64,000 bases of DNA from Candidatus Gottesmanbacteria bacterium (GCA_016186795.1 JACPKY010000001.1:62001-126000), one strand, 5' to 3'. Counted from the stretch's first letter, positions 34,513 to 42,388 are shown. Numbers and translations are program-made. Notes: generated by a model not told the origin, from the letters alone.

Positions 34513-35283
34513 ATGCACTGTCCATCTTGCGGCAATCTACTACAGAAACTGGAAGTCACGACTCTTGGAGGTATAAAATTCTCCGTTGACCACTGCGGCT
34601 ACTGCGGTGGTACATGGTTTGATCCATTTGAAATCAATCGAGTTCCCTATCATGAGGTAGTGCGTCTTGCAAAACTCACTGTTCTTCCGAAACATGCACC
34701 AATTCCACCAAGGACACTCCTTTGCCCACGAGATCATACAAAACTTGAGCGGTTCCACTCTGAAAGTCTGCCAACCAATGTCATTATTTTCCGCTGTCAC
34801 AAGTGTCACGGGTACTGGGCGACACAAAAGAGTCTGGAAATCCTCAAAGAGACAGAGGAAAAACGAGAAGATCGATTTTCCAAAAAGCGCGGTTTTTATA
34901 AATCTGTCAGCGCCATACTCTGGCCGGCTTCATTTCTTGTCCTTCTTCTTATTGCGTCTTTTGTAACAATCGTCAATACTGGAAAACCACAAACTGTTTC
35001 GACGAAAGCAACGGAGGTTATAACAGCTCTTTCCATTATTCCCATTACAAAAACTTCAGTCACGATTTCTTTCCAAACCCAAACTCCCTACCGCTCTTCC
35101 ATTTCCTATGGCAGGACACTCCTTGATATGCGTACTCTTCCTATTTCAACCGTTCCAACGACATCACACAGCCGAATCCTTATTGGTTTGGACGAAGATA
35201 CTTCCTATATCTACCGGCTAACTCTTATTGACCAAAATAATCAAACGCTCACCTCACCAGAGAGCGTATTTTCCTCAAAGTAG
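34513..35283 (+). CDS. Double zinc-ribbon membrane protein with C-terminal fibronectin-like domain
   Basis: 256 residues. Two zf-TFIIB-like ribbons: CPSCGN...DHCGYCGGTWFD at the start and CPRD...FRCHKCHGYWAT at about 77-105. One membrane helix follows (about 136-155), then a beta-rich domain (about 170-255) whose phrases TSVTISFQTQTPYRSSISYG and DEDTSYIYRLTLID look like a fibronectin type III-like fold. Zinc ribbons should be cytosolic and the beta domain outside. Function unknown. The gene's 3' end overlaps convergent rnhB by 35 nt. Confidence 0.75.
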   Translation: MHCPSCGNLLQKLEVTTLGGIKFSVDHCGYCGGTWFDPFEINRVPYHEVVRLAKLTVLPKHAPIPPRTLLCPRDHTKLERFHSESLPTNVIIFRCHKCHGYWATQKSLEILKETEEKREDRFSKKRGFYKSVSAILWPASFLVLLLIASFVTIVNTGKPQTVSTKATEVITALSIIPITKTSVTISFQTQTPYRSSISYGRTLLDMRTLPISTVPTTSHSRILIGLDEDTSYIYRLTLIDQNNQTLTSPESVFSSK

Positions 35284-35926
35284 TCAAATAACCATCAACA
35301 AATAACGTCCTATGGAGGCGAGTAACCCCGTATTTTTGTATTGCCTGTTGATGATCACCGGTCCCGTAGCCTTTATTCTTCCCCCACTGATATCTTCTAT
35401 ATTTCTTTGCTAACTTCTGCATCAAAGTATCTCTATAGACTTTGGCAATAATTGATGCGGCGGAAACTGAAAGGCATTTTTCATCACCTTTTATAATCGC
35501 CTTTTGACGATTTAGACCAATCCCGGCTATATACTTTACATGAAAAGCATCTATTAAAACGAATTGTTTCATTGTTGCATTGATATATTGTTTAATTGTT
35601 AAATTTTTTATTGCTCTTCTCATCGCTTTCTCGGTGGCTTTTACTATCCCAAAGCGATTTATTTCTTCTACACTTCCCTCGCCGACAGCCCAATGAAAGT
35701 ATTTTTTAATGTATGGGACAAGTTCTTTTCTCTTCGTAGCGGAGAGTTTCTTCGAATCATTCACTCCCAAATCTATCACGAATGATTGACTACTAATTTC
35801 TTTCAGTGCAACAGCACCAGCAACGACAGGCCCAGCAAATGCACCACGGCCTACTTCATCAACTCCGATAATCCGTCTATATCCTTTCTTCCACAACAAA
35901 AGCTCATAGGAAAAGTCAGGAAGCAT
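35249..35926 (-). CDS. rnhB: Ribonuclease HII
   Basis: 225 residues. IIGVDEVGRGAFAGPVVAGAV carries the first Asp-Glu pair. NDSKKLSATKR follows, and later FVLIDAFH and KCLSVSAASIIAKVYRD supply the other acidic residues and the conserved Ser/Ala helix. YQWGKNKGYGTGDHQQAI is the RNase HII C-terminal signature. Role: removal of RNA primers and misincorporated ribonucleotides. Confidence 0.96.
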   Translation of the reverse strand: MLPDFSYELLLWKKGYRRIIGVDEVGRGAFAGPVVAGAVALKEISSQSFVIDLGVNDSKKLSATKRKELVPYIKKYFHWAVGEGSVEEINRFGIVKATEKAMRRAIKNLTIKQYINATMKQFVLIDAFHVKYIAGIGLNRQKAIIKGDEKCLSVSAASIIAKVYRDTLMQKLAKKYRRYQWGKNKGYGTGDHQQAIQKYGVTRLHRTLFVDGYLTTLRKIRSLVR

Positions 35927-35954
35927 ATCTATCGTTTATTGTATAGGGGGAGTA

Positions 35955-36836
35955 TTACAGTTTCAAACTCTTGAGGTATTTGCGGAAGTTTCCATTGACA
36001 TCCGGATGCTGGAGCGCAAACTCAATGACAGTTTTCAAATACTCGTACTTATCTCCGGTATCATAGTACGTAGCATCCTTTATTTCACAGACGAGTACTT
36101 TTTCGATTTTTTTGAGCTGCTCGATTGCCTCAGGAAGCCACAGTTCTCCACCTTTCCCTGGTTTGAGATTTTCAATGATCGGGAAGATTTCCGGAGGAAG
36201 GATGTATGCTCCATGAGCTGCTAAATTTGAAGGGGCTCGATCAGGATCGGGCTTTTCAAAAATATCGATAAGCTCATATACATTGTCTTTCACATTTTTG
36301 ACTTTTGCTATCCCGTAACGGGAAAGATCGCTCTTCTCTTTAATTCGGACACCGGAAATAACAGGCTTCCCATACTCGGCATAGACATCAATCATCTGTT
36401 TGAGACGGGGAGGCTTGGAATGGATAAATTCATCACCCCAGAGGACTGCAAAAGGCTCGTTCCCAATGACATTCTTGGCACAAAGAACTGGAGTTGCATT
36501 CCCATATGGGCCCTTCTGACGGACATAAATAAAATTAGCCATTTCGGCAATGCGGCGGACTTCTGCAAGTTGCTTTTCTTTCCCTGCCTCTTCTAATCGC
36601 TTTTCTAATTCGAACGGATAGTCAAAATGGTCCTCGATCGACCGTTTATGCCACCCTGTTATCATGACAATATCCGTAATACCAGATGCCACAATCTCTT
36701 CCACAACATACTGAATAACGGGTTTATCAACAATCGGAAGCATCTCCTTGGGCATTGCCTTGGTTTGGGGAAGAAATCTGGTACCAAATCCTGCAGCTGG
36801 AATAACGGCTTTCCGAATCTTTGTGTTATGTTTCAT
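35955..36836 (-). CDS. galU: UTP-glucose-1-phosphate uridylyltransferase
   Basis: 293 residues from ATG 36836. AVIPAAGFGTRFLPQTKAMPKEMLPIVDKPVIQYVVEE is the nucleotide-binding start; GDEFI, GEL-type WLPEAIEQL and DTGDKYEYLK follow. Role: UTP + glucose-1-phosphate gives UDP-glucose, feeding glycosylation. An open upstream extension in the same frame looks non-coding. It lies 28 nt from rnhB in the same direction. Confidence 0.95.
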   Translation of the reverse strand: MKHNTKIRKAVIPAAGFGTRFLPQTKAMPKEMLPIVDKPVIQYVVEEIVASGITDIVMITGWHKRSIEDHFDYPFELEKRLEEAGKEKQLAEVRRIAEMANFIYVRQKGPYGNATPVLCAKNVIGNEPFAVLWGDEFIHSKPPRLKQMIDVYAEYGKPVISGVRIKEKSDLSRYGIAKVKNVKDNVYELIDIFEKPDPDRAPSNLAAHGAYILPPEIFPIIENLKPGKGGELWLPEAIEQLKKIEKVLVCEIKDATYYDTGDKYEYLKTVIEFALQHPDVNGNFRKYLKSLKL

Positions 36837-37087
36837 AGAATAAAGAAAGTATTCTCGATGATACACCGTCCAATATTCATAAGTCAAACTATCATACCCG
36901 CCATAAAATGGAATTTCGTCCTGAGGAAAACCTGTTGTATAATCCTCTCTTACCCAAAACTTGTCCTTGGGGCAGTTTAACAATCTGGATCAAAACGAGA
37001 GATTTCTTTTTCCGCCGGATTACTCCGACAGAAGAAGGAGTCTCTCGTGAGGGCGACACGAAAGTCTCGATAATCACTGGAGGAACG

Positions 37088-37435
37088 ATGAAAACCACCA
37101 TAAGATTAAGATACGAAAAAGTGCGACCTCGAAAATGCCACATCTGTGGAAAACCAGTACCCTTTCACGAGAATGCAGATGCAGTTCTGGCATTCTCCAC
37201 AAACAATGCGAAATTGTTTTGTAAAGTGCTGGACAATCGCACCAGAGTTCATCATGCCCTCCCGAAAGGGAAATGTCCCGGCGATCCGAAGATCGTCGAA
37301 GCCAATCAAGGCAAAACAACCCACCAAGCCGCCGCTAGTATCCGCCGGACATTAAAACTTTTTTCCGCGTGGGGCAAATACAACTACGACCGTGGTACAT
37401 GGCTCGCGGAGTTTTTCGACGATATTACGTCATGA
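37088..37435 (+). CDS. Small Cys/His zinc-finger-like protein with strong Shine-Dalgarno site
   Basis: 115 residues from ATG 37088, chosen by GGAGG 4 nt upstream. RKCHICGKPVPFH gives a CxxC...H cluster, and LFCKVLDNRTRVHHALPKGKCPG adds Cys and His residues, so a metal-binding fold is likely. The rest is basic and helical. No family recognised. The 104-nt leader contains an ACGAGAGA/TCTCTCGT inverted repeat. TATAAT lies at 36938-36943. Confidence 0.65.
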   Translation: MKTTIRLRYEKVRPRKCHICGKPVPFHENADAVLAFSTNNAKLFCKVLDNRTRVHHALPKGKCPGDPKIVEANQGKTTHQAAASIRRTLKLFSAWGKYNYDRGTWLAEFFDDITS

Positions 37436-37747
37436 GAAACCACAAGAAAAGGAGGAACTATCGGTAACTGAAAAAATTCTCGCGTGTAACACTGTACACG
37501 CACATAACAACTTCAGTAATAACGGTGAAGCAGGTTAAGGCAGGAATTATCTGCCTCAGGATCTGCCTGAGGAGGTCTGCAACTCAATGCGGCCGTTGAT
37601 CCAGAAAAATCTCAATGTATCAGAGAAGATGCCTCAAAGCATTTCGTCGCCCATTTCCAGATGCTGCACTTCTCTGATACATTATTCTTTCCTTCTCTTT
37701 CCAATAGAATTGCACTTCCGCGTCTATTTATGATACACTCGTATCCT
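37436..37747. other. Non-coding, hairpin-rich interval before secE
   Basis: No gene seen. Contains an unused AAAGGAGG soon after the stop at 37435, a GCGTGTA/TACACGC hairpin, a CCTCAGG/CCTGAGG hairpin (about 37553-37575), and a perfect 15-bp pair AATGTATCAGAGAAG / CTTCTCTGATACATT (37614-37628, 37669-37683). A pyrimidine-rich tail follows the last pair, which probably ends the upstream transcript. Confidence 0.5.
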
Positions 37748-37966
37748 ATGCAATCGCCAACAATTATGATGCCGGATTTCAAGGGAAATCCAGTGGTATT
37801 TCTCAAAGAAGTACGTGCAGAACTCGTAAAAGTGATCTGGCCAGGACGAGCGGAAGTTATAAAATTAACAATAGTTGTCATCATGATTTCATTGGTATTC
37901 GGACTCTATATCGGCGGACTTGATTTGCTTTTTACCAAACTTACTGATGTACTTATAAAACGGTAA
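37748..37966 (+). CDS. secE: Preprotein translocase subunit SecE
   Basis: 72 residues. NPVVFLKEVRAELVKVIWPGRAEVIKLTIVVIMISLVFGLYIGGLDLLF is the short single-helix SecE form, with the conserved amphipathic W-P segment before the membrane helix. Role: stabilises SecY in the protein export channel. Its TAA overlaps the nusG ATG by one base. The secE-nusG pair is followed in most bacteria by rplK; here a BrnTA module intervenes. Confidence 0.95.
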   Translation: MQSPTIMMPDFKGNPVVFLKEVRAELVKVIWPGRAEVIKLTIVVIMISLVFGLYIGGLDLLFTKLTDVLIKR

Positions 37967-38619
37967 TGCCAGACGAATCAAACAAGACAAAACAAGCACA
38001 AACAGGAGAAATTCCTCAAAAAGAAGAACAAAAACCTGAGGTAAAAACTCCTACTGAAGCTCTCCCTGAAGAAAAACCGCAACCTGCGCCAAAACCGCCC
38101 GGACAATGGTTTGTCGTCCATACGTATTCTGGCCATGAAAATAAAGCAGCTGAAGCTCTTAAACAGCGCATCAAGACAATGAATTTAACTTCCAACGTTT
38201 TTGATGTTGTTGTCCCAACGCGAAATATTGTCGTAGTCCGTCATGGAAAAAAGGAAGAAACAAAAGAGAAAATCTTCCCCGGATACATCCTTGTCAATAT
38301 GAACCTCAATGACGAAACGTGGCTTGCGGTACGCACAACTCCGGGAGTTACGGCATTCGTCGGAGTTGGCAATAAGCCAACACCTATTTCTGATAAAGAG
38401 GTTGATGCTATCCTTAAATTTACCCAACTTGCAGCTCCCAAATTCAAAACTAAATTTAGTAAAGGCGAAGCTGTTAAAATTATTGACGGACCATTTGTCG
38501 ACTTTCTGGGAACAGTTGATGTCATCGATGAAGATAAAGGAAAAGTCAAGATTTTGGTATCAATCTTTGGCCGCGAAACCCCAGTTGAGTTAGACTTCCT
38601 CCAGGTCGCCAAACTGTAA
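37966..38619 (+). CDS. nusG: Transcription termination/antitermination protein NusG
   Basis: 217 residues. A charged, Pro/Glu/Lys-rich extension (about 1-45) precedes the NGN domain (QWFVVHTYSGHENKAAEALKQRI, FPGYILVNM, VRTTPGVTAFVG). A KOW domain follows (FSKGEAVKIIDGPFVDFLGTVD ... VKILVSIFGRETPVELDFLQV). Role: binds RNA polymerase and couples transcription with translation or Rho. Confidence 0.96.
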   Translation: MPDESNKTKQAQTGEIPQKEEQKPEVKTPTEALPEEKPQPAPKPPGQWFVVHTYSGHENKAAEALKQRIKTMNLTSNVFDVVVPTRNIVVVRHGKKEETKEKIFPGYILVNMNLNDETWLAVRTTPGVTAFVGVGNKPTPISDKEVDAILKFTQLAAPKFKTKFSKGEAVKIIDGPFVDFLGTVDVIDEDKGKVKILVSIFGRETPVELDFLQVAKL

Positions 38620-38740
38620 AGATTCATTTCCTGTGAATTGTGTCATATTTATATCCTATATTTTCCGTGAAAACTTTTCTATAGGTTATTATGTGGATAA
38701 TTTATCCATGACTTATAATAATTTCTCCCAAAAACGCTCT

Positions 38741-39007
38741 CTATTCCCATACTTCCAATCCTTTATAAATAAGTTGTTTTAAGAAAGATTGGTATGGAAT
38801 ATCCATTTTATGAGCCCGAATCTTGACCCGATCAATGAGTCCAACTGGAAGTCTTATTGTGATGGGACGGGTTGTAAGCCGGAGATTGGGAAAACTGACT
38901 CTTACCGCTTTGGAATAATCCACATACTCGGTAGAATCGTGCGTTTGCCACCATTCTCGTTCTTCTTTCTCATTGTCAAATTTTGGAATCTTTTTCAACT
39001 TCTTCAT
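38741..39007 (-). CDS. brnA: BrnA/CopG-type antitoxin, second module
   Basis: 88 residues. FDNEKEEREWWQTHDSTEYVDYSKA, then a ribbon-helix-helix: RPITIRLPVGLIDRVKIRAHKMDIPYQSFLKQLIYKGLE. Its start overlaps the toxin gene by 32 nt. Different sequence class from the BrnA at 16417. Confidence 0.85.
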   Translation of the reverse strand: MKKLKKIPKFDNEKEEREWWQTHDSTEYVDYSKAVRVSFPNLRLTTRPITIRLPVGLIDRVKIRAHKMDIPYQSFLKQLIYKGLEVWE

Positions 39008-39287
39008 ATTGCCTCCTTTCTTTTTTATTTGCAGCTCTTACAGAAATAATTCTGATAAAAATTCCCCGTATGGTAAATATTGCGAATAGTCTTTTCCGAT
39101 TGACTGTTTTTCCTATGGCGATAAACCGTTCTTCTTTTTCTGAATGGGATACGTCTTCAAGGAAGAGAATCTGTTCATCCAGAAATATTTCTTCTGCTTC
39201 CCTCGGTGTAATTCCATGCTTCTGATAGCTTTTATCAATATTTCCCTTGTCCCATTCAAATTGAAAAGGCTTCTGGAAATCAACCAT
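38976..39287 (-). CDS. brnT: BrnT-type ribonuclease toxin, second module
   Basis: 103 residues from ATG 39287. FQFEWDKGNIDKSYQKHGITPREAEEIF, EDVSHSEKEERFIAIG and FTIRGIFIRIISVRAANKKER are BrnT signatures. The earlier in-frame ATG (39299) lies inside the promoter -10 and operator, so the later ATG is favoured, giving a leaderless mRNA. The module is inserted, in antisense, between nusG and rplK. Confidence 0.87.
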   Translation of the reverse strand: MVDFQKPFQFEWDKGNIDKSYQKHGITPREAEEIFLDEQILFLEDVSHSEKEERFIAIGKTVNRKRLFAIFTIRGIFIRIISVRAANKKERRQYEEVEKDSKI

Positions 39288-39323
39288 TGTACATATCATA
39301 TATGTACACTATTTACCTGTCAA
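39288..39323 (-). promoter_or_regulatory. brnTA promoter overlapped by a 9-bp palindromic operator
   Basis: On the minus strand: TTGACA (39318-39323), 17 nt, TATGAT (39295-39300). Operator TGTACATAT-CAT-ATATGTACA spans 39288-39308 and covers the -10, a good geometry for autorepression. Confidence 0.65.
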
Positions 39324-39359
39324 GTTTTTCGCTTCTCCTCTTTCATTTTTTATCCCTCT

Positions 39360-39471
39360 ATGATATAGTTACCCTACCTCGGAAAACTCTGAGGAAGTTG
39401 GCCTAAACGGCAACGAGATACCTCTTTACGCTTTCCATTTTTGTATCCGTTGTATCCGTTTCAATTTAATC
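39360..39471 (+). promoter_or_regulatory. rplK leader
   Basis: A TATGATATAGT -10 region (about 39360-39370) is followed by about 100 nt of leader. It has a CCTCGG-aaaact-CTGAGG hairpin and a second GGCC...GGC region before rplK. It may be the L1-binding autoregulatory site known from other L11-L1 operons, but I cannot verify the binding motif. Confidence 0.35.
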
Positions 39472-39894
39472 ATGGCAAAAAAAGTAAAGACGATCATTAA
39501 ACTCAACCTCCCAGCCGGTGAAGCAACTCCTGCACCCCCTGTTGGTCCGGCTCTTGGACAGCATGGGGTCCCTATTATGGATTTTGTCCGCGCGTATAAC
39601 GAAAAAACCGCAAAGCTCAAAGGACAGATAATCCCTGCTGTCATTACCGTCTACGTTGATCGAACATTTGCGTTTATCACGAAACTCCCGCCGGTTGCCG
39701 AGATGATCAAAAAGAAGCTTGGCATCCAGAAAGGATCTGGAAAAACAGGTCGGGAACAGGCAGGGATACTCAAAAAGGCCCAAGTTGAGGAAATTGCCAA
39801 GGAAAAAATGGCAGATTTAAACTGTGACACGGTTGAGTCTGCAGTAAAAGTTGTAGAAGGAACAGCAAGGAGCATGGGAGTGAAAGTAGAATAA
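39472..39894 (+). CDS. rplK: 50S ribosomal protein L11
   Basis: 140 residues. IIKLNLPAGEATPAPPVGPALGQHGVPIMDFVRAYNEKT is the L11 N-terminal domain. SGKTGREQAGILKKAQVEEIAKEKMADLNCDTVESAVKVVEGTARSMGV is the rRNA-binding C-terminal domain. Role: GTPase-centre protein of the 50S subunit. Confidence 0.97.
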   Translation: MAKKVKTIIKLNLPAGEATPAPPVGPALGQHGVPIMDFVRAYNEKTAKLKGQIIPAVITVYVDRTFAFITKLPPVAEMIKKKLGIQKGSGKTGREQAGILKKAQVEEIAKEKMADLNCDTVESAVKVVEGTARSMGVKVE

Positions 39895-39895
39895 T

Positions 39896-40768
39896 ATGGG
39901 TAAAATACGTGTTTCAACATTAGGTAGTGAGGAAGAGCAAGAGATTCGAAATAAGCAGAAAACTCGCCGTGAAGAGAAAAAGAAGCGAGTACAAGCTGCA
40001 AAAGTCCATATTTCCGGGATGAAAGGTGGCGAGAGAGTCAAAAGTGTCGGCGCAGAATCTGAAGAAGAAATAGAAAGACTGGCAAAATTGACAGAAGAAG
40101 TAGAAAAAGACCAGGCAGAAGGTATTAAAATCGGTGAAAAGCCGGAAAAAAAGAAAAAGTTTAAGGTTAGAGAGCGTTCCCCCCGCTATAAGCAGGCAGC
40201 AATGAAAGTAGATCAGGGGAAGATATATCCGATTTCTGAAGCACTACCTCTTCTTCGGAATATTTCGCTAACCTCATTTGATGCAACGGTTGAACTCCAT
40301 ATTAATACTACGGAGAAAGGTCTGCGGGGGGCGGTCACCCTCCCTCACGGGACAGGAAAAGAAGTTCGTGTAGAAATTGCCAACACTACGACAATTGACA
40401 AAATTATTGAAAAAGTAGAAAAAGGCACAATTGACTTTGATGCTCTCATCGCCCACCCTCAAGTGATGCCCCAACTTGCCAAAATCGCACGGTATTTAGG
40501 CCCAAAAGGTCTTATGCCCAACCCAAAAGCCGGAACAATCTCACAAACTCCAGAAAAAGTTGCAGAGAAGCTTAGAGGCGGAGAAATCCAGTGGAAAACA
40601 GAATCAGATTTCCCTCTCATTCACATGCGCCTAGGGAAACTCTCGTTTAAAGACAACCAACTTGAGGAAAACTTCAAAACGCTCATCAAAGCAATCGGTG
40701 AGACAAAAATCAAGGCCATCACCCTTAAGTCAACGATGAGTCCTGGAATAAAAGTGCAAGTAGAATAG
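39896..40768 (+). CDS. rplA: 50S ribosomal protein L1 with long N-terminal extension
   Basis: 290 residues. The L1 body begins at about residue 94 (SPRYKQAAMKVDQGKIYPISEALPLL) and contains RGAVTLPHGTGKEVRV, RYLGPKGLMPNPKAGTI and the closing KAITLKSTMSPGIKVQVE. The first 93 residues are an extra charged extension (GSEEEQEIRNKQKTRREEKKK and EKPEKKKKFKVRERS), absent from ordinary L1 of about 230 residues. Role: stalk-base protein and repressor of its own operon. It starts 1 nt after rplK. Confidence 0.95.
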   Translation: MGKIRVSTLGSEEEQEIRNKQKTRREEKKKRVQAAKVHISGMKGGERVKSVGAESEEEIERLAKLTEEVEKDQAEGIKIGEKPEKKKKFKVRERSPRYKQAAMKVDQGKIYPISEALPLLRNISLTSFDATVELHINTTEKGLRGAVTLPHGTGKEVRVEIANTTTIDKIIEKVEKGTIDFDALIAHPQVMPQLAKIARYLGPKGLMPNPKAGTISQTPEKVAEKLRGGEIQWKTESDFPLIHMRLGKLSFKDNQLEENFKTLIKAIGETKIKAITLKSTMSPGIKVQVE

Positions 40769-40785
40769 TCATAACCTCAAACCCG

Positions 40786-40801
40786 TCCGCCTACTGGCGG
40801 A
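40786..40801. repeat. 16-bp palindromic repeat, copy 1 (intergenic)
   Basis: TCCGCCTACTGGCGGA. Three related copies lie inside genes at 46718, 52765 and 60072. Immediately after it, text resembling the end of rplA (ATGAGTCC-GGG-ATAAAAGT-CAA) is found again, suggesting a small duplication of the rplA 3' end. Confidence 0.7.
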
Positions 40802-40836
40802 TCCACCATGAGTCCGGGGATAAAAGTCCAATTCCC

Positions 40837-40865
40837 TTGACAATTCCTACCAACAATCATATACT
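40837..40865 (+). promoter_or_regulatory. Promoter of the CopG/PIN module
   Basis: TTGACA (40837-40842), 17 nt, TATACT (40860-40865). The ATG at 40870 or 40888 follows with almost no leader. Confidence 0.6.
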
Positions 40866-40869
40866 GAGT

Positions 40870-41115
40870 ATGAATTCATTTCATACTATGGATACTCAAC
40901 GCATCACCATCAGTCTTCCTGGATACATCTATAAACGTCTCAGAAAGACAATACCGTCTCGTGGTATAAGCCAATTTGTGGCAAAAACCGTGGAAAAAGA
41001 ACTTATGGATATGAAAGCAGAAGACCCTATCCAAGGATTTTTTGAACTTCAGAATCATTTTCCAAAACTGACCACAAAACAAATTCTCAACGCAATCAGA
41101 AAAGGAAGAACGTGA
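40870..41115 (+). CDS. Ribbon-helix-helix antitoxin of a PIN toxin
   Basis: 81 residues from ATG 40870; ATG 40888 (MDTQRITISLPG) is equally plausible. TQRITISLPGYIYKRLRKTIPSRGISQFVAKTVEKEL is a CopG/VapB-like ribbon-helix-helix domain, then a short toxin-binding tail. Its stop overlaps the toxin ATG by 4 nt. Confidence 0.8.
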   Translation: MNSFHTMDTQRITISLPGYIYKRLRKTIPSRGISQFVAKTVEKELMDMKAEDPIQGFFELQNHFPKLTTKQILNAIRKGRT

Positions 41116-41525
41116 AGATTTTTATTGTGGATGCTTCTATACTGCTCCGAACTCTCTCAAATAAAGGTGGTACCGCTGACATTTTCCTTCGGAAACTTCT
41201 TGCAGACCAAAAAAGCAATTCTACTCATCTCTATTCCACTTCATTTCTGATGATAGAAGTTGCAAATGGATTACGTTTCTCTCTTGGCGATGAAAAATTT
41301 GCTAGAGATTCCCTAAGACGGCTTTCAATTCTGCCAATTCGGTATATCGAAATAACCAGTTCTTATCTCGAAGAAGCGCTACGGTGGTCCTATACGTACA
41401 AAACAACCGTCTACGACAGTATCTATCATGTCGTAGCAAAAATGCTTGATGGGACGTTTCTGACATGCGATGACGAGTATTACCAGAAAGCAAAATCAGT
41501 CGGGAATATCAAGCTTCTCAGTTAA
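41112..41525 (+). CDS. vapC: PIN-domain toxin (VapC-like)
   Basis: 137 residues. Acidic site: Asp7 in FIVDASILL, Glu in SFLMIEVANGL, Asp in TTVYDSIYHVVA and Asp in FLTCDDEYY. Family role: RNase toxin. Part of the 5.2-kb insertion between rplA and rplJ. Confidence 0.87.
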   Translation: MKIFIVDASILLRTLSNKGGTADIFLRKLLADQKSNSTHLYSTSFLMIEVANGLRFSLGDEKFARDSLRRLSILPIRYIEITSSYLEEALRWSYTYKTTVYDSIYHVVAKMLDGTFLTCDDEYYQKAKSVGNIKLLS

Positions 41526-41528
41526 CAT

Positions 41529-41557
41529 TTGACTTCTCTTCCCTACTTTTTTACAAT
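41529..41557 (+). promoter_or_regulatory. Promoter of a structured non-coding region
   Basis: TTGACT (41529-41534), 17 nt, TACAAT (41552-41557). The expected start is near 41564, almost 380 nt before the next ATG. Confidence 0.55.
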
Positions 41558-41563
41558 ACTTTC

Positions 41564-41930
41564 TTAGTAGTGACAATGATGTCCTCCCAGTAACATGGGA
41601 GGCTTATTTTAAGGAAGGCACTTTAACATCTGCATACCCAAATAGCCAAAACCCGGAACGCAGTAATGAGGAAATAACGTCGTACTAACTGATCTCAGCT
41701 TTATCTCTTGGGGTCCTGCCGCGCGGCAGCCCAAAAATCATCCACAAGGGGTCCCCGATTTTCGGGCTCCCGCCTTGCGTCACCCCTACATCTGTGTTGA
41801 TGTCAGTTTATTACGGTTGAATAGAAGTGCTTATTTTCTCTCTGCTGCGTTCTTGGTTCATGGCGAAGATGTATCGTGGGCGGGTATACATTTGAAACGT
41901 GAACAAAGAAAGCAGCGATTCCAAGGAGGA
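41564..41930 (+). ncRNA. Structured RNA or long 5' leader, class unknown
   Basis: No open frame fits. In order: hairpin CCTCCCA/TGGGAGG (about 41582-41602); a segment without clear pairing; hairpin TTGGG-gtc-CTGCCG-CG-CGGCAG-CCCAA (about 41716-41742); a compound hairpin CAAGG...CCCGA-TTT-TCGGG...CCTTG (about 41753-41786). Finally an imperfect 15-bp stem GCTGC...GTTCA / TGAAC...GCAGC (about 41858-41918) lies just before the AAGGAGG of the next gene. It could be an independent RNA, or a regulatory leader of the gene at 41939. It does not resemble tmRNA, RNase P or SRP RNA to me. Confidence 0.45.
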
Positions 41931-41938
41931 ACCAAACC

Positions 41939-42154
41939 ATGAAAAACCCGATTTTGATCCTGGCACTTGGAGCAGCCATAGTTGCTCTTGCGCTGACTCA
42001 ACTTGGCGGTGCTACTCTACCTACAAACGAACCGAATTGGAGATGTAAACCAAACGGTCACCGCTTCTATTCGGCGACGAAACCTGCCAAGTGCCCTTCA
42101 TGCTATTCCGGCGACATCGAACCGTTCAGCTATCCTGGCGCGAAGAAAACCTAA
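41939..42154 (+). CDS. Small exported Cys-containing protein
   Basis: 71 residues. AAGGAGG 9 nt before the ATG. Hydrophobic signal-like segment (about 5-22), then WRCKPNGHRFYSATKPAKCPSCYSGD, a CxxC-containing metal-ribbon-like tail. The sequence is GC-rich compared with neighbours. Function unknown; preceded by the structured leader. Confidence 0.65.
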   Translation: MKNPILILALGAAIVALALTQLGGATLPTNEPNWRCKPNGHRFYSATKPAKCPSCYSGDIEPFSYPGAKKT

Positions 42155-42224
42155 CCGTCGCCCGGCGCGATTCCAATTGCCACAAAACCCGCCCGTTTGT
42201 ATTCAATCTCAGTATAATTGCAAG

Positions 42225-42310
42225 GTAGGAGATACAGAAATCTCAAGTATCATCATAATCATCTGTATCTCCTGTCTGAAGGGAGGTTTTATTTTTTTTT
42301 GCGGTATGCA
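42225..42310 (+). repeat. Perfect 12-bp inverted repeat followed by a T-rich run
   Basis: AGGAGATACAGA and TCTGTATCTCCT frame a 30-nt loop (about 42225-42280). CTCC...GGAGG and a TTTTATTTTTTTTT tract (to about 42300) follow. TATAAT at about 42213 precedes it, so this may be a small terminated RNA, or the end of the upstream unit. Confidence 0.45.
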
Positions 42311-42319
42311 GTTTTTTCC

Positions 42320-42388
42320 GGTTTTATTGGGGTTGATTTTTGAAGGATCAAAGCAATTGATCCCTCTTGCAATAACCCCAATAAGACT
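42320..42388. repeat. Compound hairpin
   Basis: Outer arms TTATTGGGGTT / AACCCCAATAA and inner GATCA/TGATC. No gene. It abuts the MITE-like element. Confidence 0.5.

Noticed and set aside
36837..36983. N-terminal extension of galU
   Set aside because: The extra residues do not match the family; the nucleotide-binding start fits ATG 36836.
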